Positions 61,315-64,000 of a stretch of DNA of 64,000 bases are shown in pieces; the stretch's first letter is position 1, and each line of letters starts with the position of its first letter. The notes beneath the pieces are model-generated. The model searched no databases. It had not been told where the DNA came from and was given only the letters and a program-made list of their open reading frames with translations. The translations under genes and the position numbers were made by a program. The stretch comes from JAOBAU01 sp034667465 (GTDB lineage Bacteria; Acidobacteriota; Thermoanaerobaculia; Gp7-AA8), in assembly GCA_034667465.1 (NCBI GenBank), contig JAXDJV010000024.1, positions 310,001-374,000 on the forward strand, in the 5' to 3' direction.

Positions 61315-63018
61315 TCACCCGCGCGTACGCCGCCGAATTGACGGCGCTTTCCGCCGTTTGTTCGGAACCATATCGGGGGACGGAACCGCCGCCGGAGCCG
61401 CCATCAGCCTCGCCTTCGGTTTCGTAATCTTCTCGATGACGTGATGCGCGGAGCGCACCGCTCCTTCCTGCCAGCCGGAAATGAACGAAACCTGATCGCC
61501 GGCAACCCAGAAACGGCCTTCCGGTTTGAGCAGACGCTTATAACTCTCGTCCTCACACTCCCAGTCGTCGACCCAGCCGCCGAGCTGATAAGGAACATTC
61601 TTCCACGCGATCGACAGGCCGAGCGCTTTCGGCACGTATTTGTCGAAATCGGGATGAAGCTTCTTCGCGCCGTTCATCGCGTGTGTAAGGCGCTCCGGAA
61701 TCTCCATCGCCGCCAGCTTGTCGGCGTTCTCGTCGTAATTGTAGGCGCCGGTCAAAATGCCCTTTTGACCGAAATAATCATAAGACGGATACCACATTTG
61801 CGTAATCTCGTCCGTCGTATAAGAAATACCGCCGTACATCTGGTCTTTCTTTTCCCAGAAGCGGCCGTTCGCCTGCCAGCCGACTTTGCACGTCGACGCG
61901 AAATGCCCCGCTTTGATGGCCTGCTTATAGTCGTCGGCGAAATTCGTATCCATCGGCTCGAGGATCGGCAGCGGAATCGTCGAAATACACCAGTCGGCAG
62001 TGATCGTCTCGCCGTGTGTCGACTTGCTGCCCGACGGGCGCCACGACACTTTCACCTTGTCGCCCGCGTTGTGGATCGCGAAGACCTCGCGCTTGTAATG
62101 AATGAGCGATCCGACCTTCTTAATGAAACCTTTGACGATCTGATCCATCCCGTGTACCGGCTGGAAGAGCGTCGGCTGCCACTCATACTCCTCGGCCTGA
62201 TAGAAGCGATTCTTCCAGAAGCGTGAATCGAGCAGATCGGAAAGCTCGAGCGGCTCGAGCAGATCGCCGCAGCTTTCAATGCCCGGCTCGATTAAATAGC
62301 CGGAACGCGAGGAGCCGAGGTAGTCGTAATCCGGACTCTCTTTCGGATCGATGTCGCCGAAGGTCGCCAGCAGACTGAGAAGTTTTTCCTGTTCGGGCTT
62401 GCCGAGGCGCGAATCGAGCGAGCCGCTGCGCACCGCTTTCGCGAGGAGATCGGAGATCCAGCCGCGCGTGTCGTTGGCGATGCGGCGATTTACCATCGCC
62501 CGCCCGTCCCAGGCGTCGCCGGTCTGGAAGAGGTTCGCGCGCGTCATCATGTTGTAGACCTCGAGCTCGACGCCGAGGACGTTGCAGTAATGCAGGATGG
62601 CGGTGTGGTGATACGGGAGACGGCCGGGACCGGCGTTCAGATACATCTGCGGTCCCGCATCGAAGTGACACGTCTGCGTCGAGCCGGTGATCTCCTCGAT
62701 GACGTCGCCGCGCCGGACCGTGAAGCTCCGTCCGCCGGGACGCTCCTTCGCTTCGAGGACGATCACTTCGTAGCCGGCTTTGCTCAGCTCGTACGCGGAC
62801 GTCAGTCCGGCGATGCCTGCGCCGAGGATCACGACGCGTTTGCCGGCGCCGTGAGTCGGAGAGAGATCGGGAGGACCGGCGAACGCTTCCGGCACGCGTA
62901 CCAGTCCCAGCGCCGTCATCGTTTCGTAGAGAGCAGCGGCGCCGCCCGCTTTGCCGACCGCATCGAGAAAACGTCTGCGCGTCCACGCGCCACCTCGGGA
63001 GTCCCGCGAGTCTGACAT
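61315..63018 (-). CDS. Tat-exported FAD-dependent amine oxidase
   Basis: The 567-residue protein from ATG 63018 has a twin-arginine signal (WTRRRFLDAVGKAGGAAAL). The FAD motif is VVILGAGIAGLTSAYELSK and EAKERPGGRSFT. A late FAD contact is GRFWVAGDQVSFISGWQEGA. A strong GGAGG precedes the start, so the upstream extension to 63150 is rejected. It matches flavin amine oxidases such as L-amino acid oxidase or monoamine oxidase. The amine substrate is unknown. A Tat signal implies folding before export to the periplasm. Confidence 0.91.
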   Translation of the reverse strand: MSDSRDSRGGAWTRRRFLDAVGKAGGAAALYETMTALGLVRVPEAFAGPPDLSPTHGAGKRVVILGAGIAGLTSAYELSKAGYEVIVLEAKERPGGRSFTVRRGDVIEEITGSTQTCHFDAGPQMYLNAGPGRLPYHHTAILHYCNVLGVELEVYNMMTRANLFQTGDAWDGRAMVNRRIANDTRGWISDLLAKAVRSGSLDSRLGKPEQEKLLSLLATFGDIDPKESPDYDYLGSSRSGYLIEPGIESCGDLLEPLELSDLLDSRFWKNRFYQAEEYEWQPTLFQPVHGMDQIVKGFIKKVGSLIHYKREVFAIHNAGDKVKVSWRPSGSKSTHGETITADWCISTIPLPILEPMDTNFADDYKQAIKAGHFASTCKVGWQANGRFWEKKDQMYGGISYTTDEITQMWYPSYDYFGQKGILTGAYNYDENADKLAAMEIPERLTHAMNGAKKLHPDFDKYVPKALGLSIAWKNVPYQLGGWVDDWECEDESYKRLLKPEGRFWVAGDQVSFISGWQEGAVRSAHHVIEKITKPKARLMAAPAAVPSPDMVPNKRRKAPSIRRRTRG

Positions 63019-63133
63019 CGCAACCTCCGGCACAACGTTAACGTTTGGGATGGATTCAAAGGAGGATAAAAGGAACCGAAACGTTCCGCAAGAAAGGTCT
63101 CGGCGCACGTCCGTCGCGGGTAAACTCGCGCCC

Positions 63134-64000
63134 ATGCGCCTGCTGTACAACTACCTCTCCCGCCAGCGCCATCTCCTCGTTGCAGCCCTCGTACTGGCGA
63201 CGATCAACCAGGTCTTCTCGCTCCTCGATCCGCAGGTCTTCCGGCTCATCGTTGATCGCTATGCGGTCAAATTGGGCCACATCGATGAGGGCGTGTTCGT
63301 GCGCGGCGTGCTGCTGCTGCTCGGCGCCTACGTCGGCGTCGCGCTCGTTTCGCGCATCGCGAAAAACTTTCAGGACTACTTCGTCAACGTGATCTCGCAG
63401 CGTGTCGGCGCGGAGCTCTATCAGCAGAGCGTCTCGCACTCCTTCTCGTTGCCGTACGCCGTCTTCGAAGATCAGCGCTCCGGCGAAATTCTGCAGGTCA
63501 TGCACAAGGCGCGCGCCGACGCGCAGCAGCTCATCACGAACGTCATCAACATGATCTTCGTGTCGCTGGTCGGCCTCGTCTTCGTCACCGTTTACGCATT
63601 CACGGTGCACTGGAGCATCGGCTCCGTCTACGTGCTGCTCGCGCCGGTCATCGGCGTCTTCATGTTCTTCACGAGCCGGAAGATCAAAGTGCAGCAACGC
63701 GTCATCGTCGCCCAAACCGCGGAGCTGGCGGGATCGATGACCGAGACGCTGCGCAACGTCGAGCTGGTGAAATCGCTCGGCCTCGAGCGACAGGAAATCG
63801 GCCGTTTGAACGACGTCAACGCGCGCATCCTCGAGCTCGAGCTGAAGAAGATCCGCTTCATCCGCTTCTACAGTTTCATGCAGGGAACGGTCATCAACAC
63901 GACGCGCGCGGCGCTGCTGTTTCTGATGTTGTGGCTTCTCTTCCGGCAGGCGATCACCATCGGCCAGTTCTTCGCGCTCTTCTTCTATTCGTTCCCGATT
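63134..64000 (+). CDS. ABC exporter, membrane domain (3' end outside window)
   Basis: The open frame from ATG 63134 runs off the window; 289 residues are visible. It has membrane helices at about 16-32, 59-75, 137-160 and more, with the intracellular coupling segments GAELYQQSVSHSFSLPYAVF and RNVELVKSLGLERQEI. This is the type I exporter transmembrane domain of the MsbA/MDR class. The ATPase domain lies outside the window. The start is divergent from the Tat amine oxidase, with 115 bp between. Substrate unknown. Confidence 0.88.
   Translation, partial: MRLLYNYLSRQRHLLVAALVLATINQVFSLLDPQVFRLIVDRYAVKLGHIDEGVFVRGVLLLLGAYVGVALVSRIAKNFQDYFVNVISQRVGAELYQQSVSHSFSLPYAVFEDQRSGEILQVMHKARADAQQLITNVINMIFVSLVGLVFVTVYAFTVHWSIGSVYVLLAPVIGVFMFFTSRKIKVQQRVIVAQTAELAGSMTETLRNVELVKSLGLERQEIGRLNDVNARILELELKKIRFIRFYSFMQGTVINTTRAALLFLMLWLLFRQAITIGQFFALFFYSFPI

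Overview
The window is high-GC chromosomal DNA from a Gram-negative (diderm) bacterium, most probably of the Acidobacteriota (perhaps Thermoanaerobaculia-like). Outer-membrane biology is shown by LptD, a lipid-A-biosynthesis N-terminal-domain protein and a TonB C-terminal protein. The VWFA-related secreted protein at 25975-27039 is of a type best known from Acidobacteria. The genus cannot be fixed from this sequence alone. Most genes are housekeeping or cell-envelope genes, tightly packed with ATGA/GTGA/TTGA stop-start overlaps. No prophage, transposase, CRISPR array or rRNA operon was seen, and there is one tRNA gene.

Layout. 1-6182: the end of an HD-GYP/receiver signalling protein, then ribF, a membrane protein, lptD and a pseudopilin-like protein. 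6381-11695: a methyltransferase, a YfhO-like membrane protein, a 2-hydroxyacid dehydrogenase and a DUF2142-like membrane protein. 11692-15723 (minus): hutI, divIVA, yggT, yggS, an RNase H-like gene and a zinc-ribbon coiled-coil gene, followed by a CAU tRNA. 15976-25885 (minus): LysM protein, lytic transglycosylase, AMMECR1, lipid/glycan genes, tatD, serine hydrolase, thiolase, M20 peptidase and a Ser/Thr kinase. 25975-31605 (plus): a six-gene overlapping operon (VWFA, TPR protein, propeller-like protein, zinc-ribbon/TonB-C protein, zinc-ribbon membrane protein, membrane TPR protein) divergent from the kinase. 31679-33288: serine hydrolase and membrane protein. 33455-40515: smc, Uma2, small zinc protein, PAP2, GT39 and a DUF465 protein. 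40694-47215: psd-pssA, an antitoxin remnant, an Asd-like protein, bcp, DinB and two tandem secreted paralogues. 47222-55877 (minus): aminotransferase, prmA, ppa, a membrane protein, then dnaJ-dnaK-grpE-hrcA. A CIRCE operator lies between hrcA and a divergent SurA-like chaperone gene. 57048-64000: membrane proteins, a secreted peroxiredoxin, a PQQ-type dehydrogenase lipoprotein, a Tat-exported amine oxidase and the start of an ABC exporter.

The most striking feature is the density of small repeats: at least six families in 64 kb, nearly all docked at gene boundaries. Several supply stop codons, and in one case both convergent stops. Some may supply start codons. One family sits in frame inside the lptD signal peptide region, and another is translated inside the kinase and at the C-terminus of the aminotransferase. 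Half-units of the commonest family differ by paired, compensatory changes, which points to selection on hairpin structure. The best candidate for an undescribed functional system is the kinase plus VWFA/TPR/zinc-ribbon cluster at 24278-31605.
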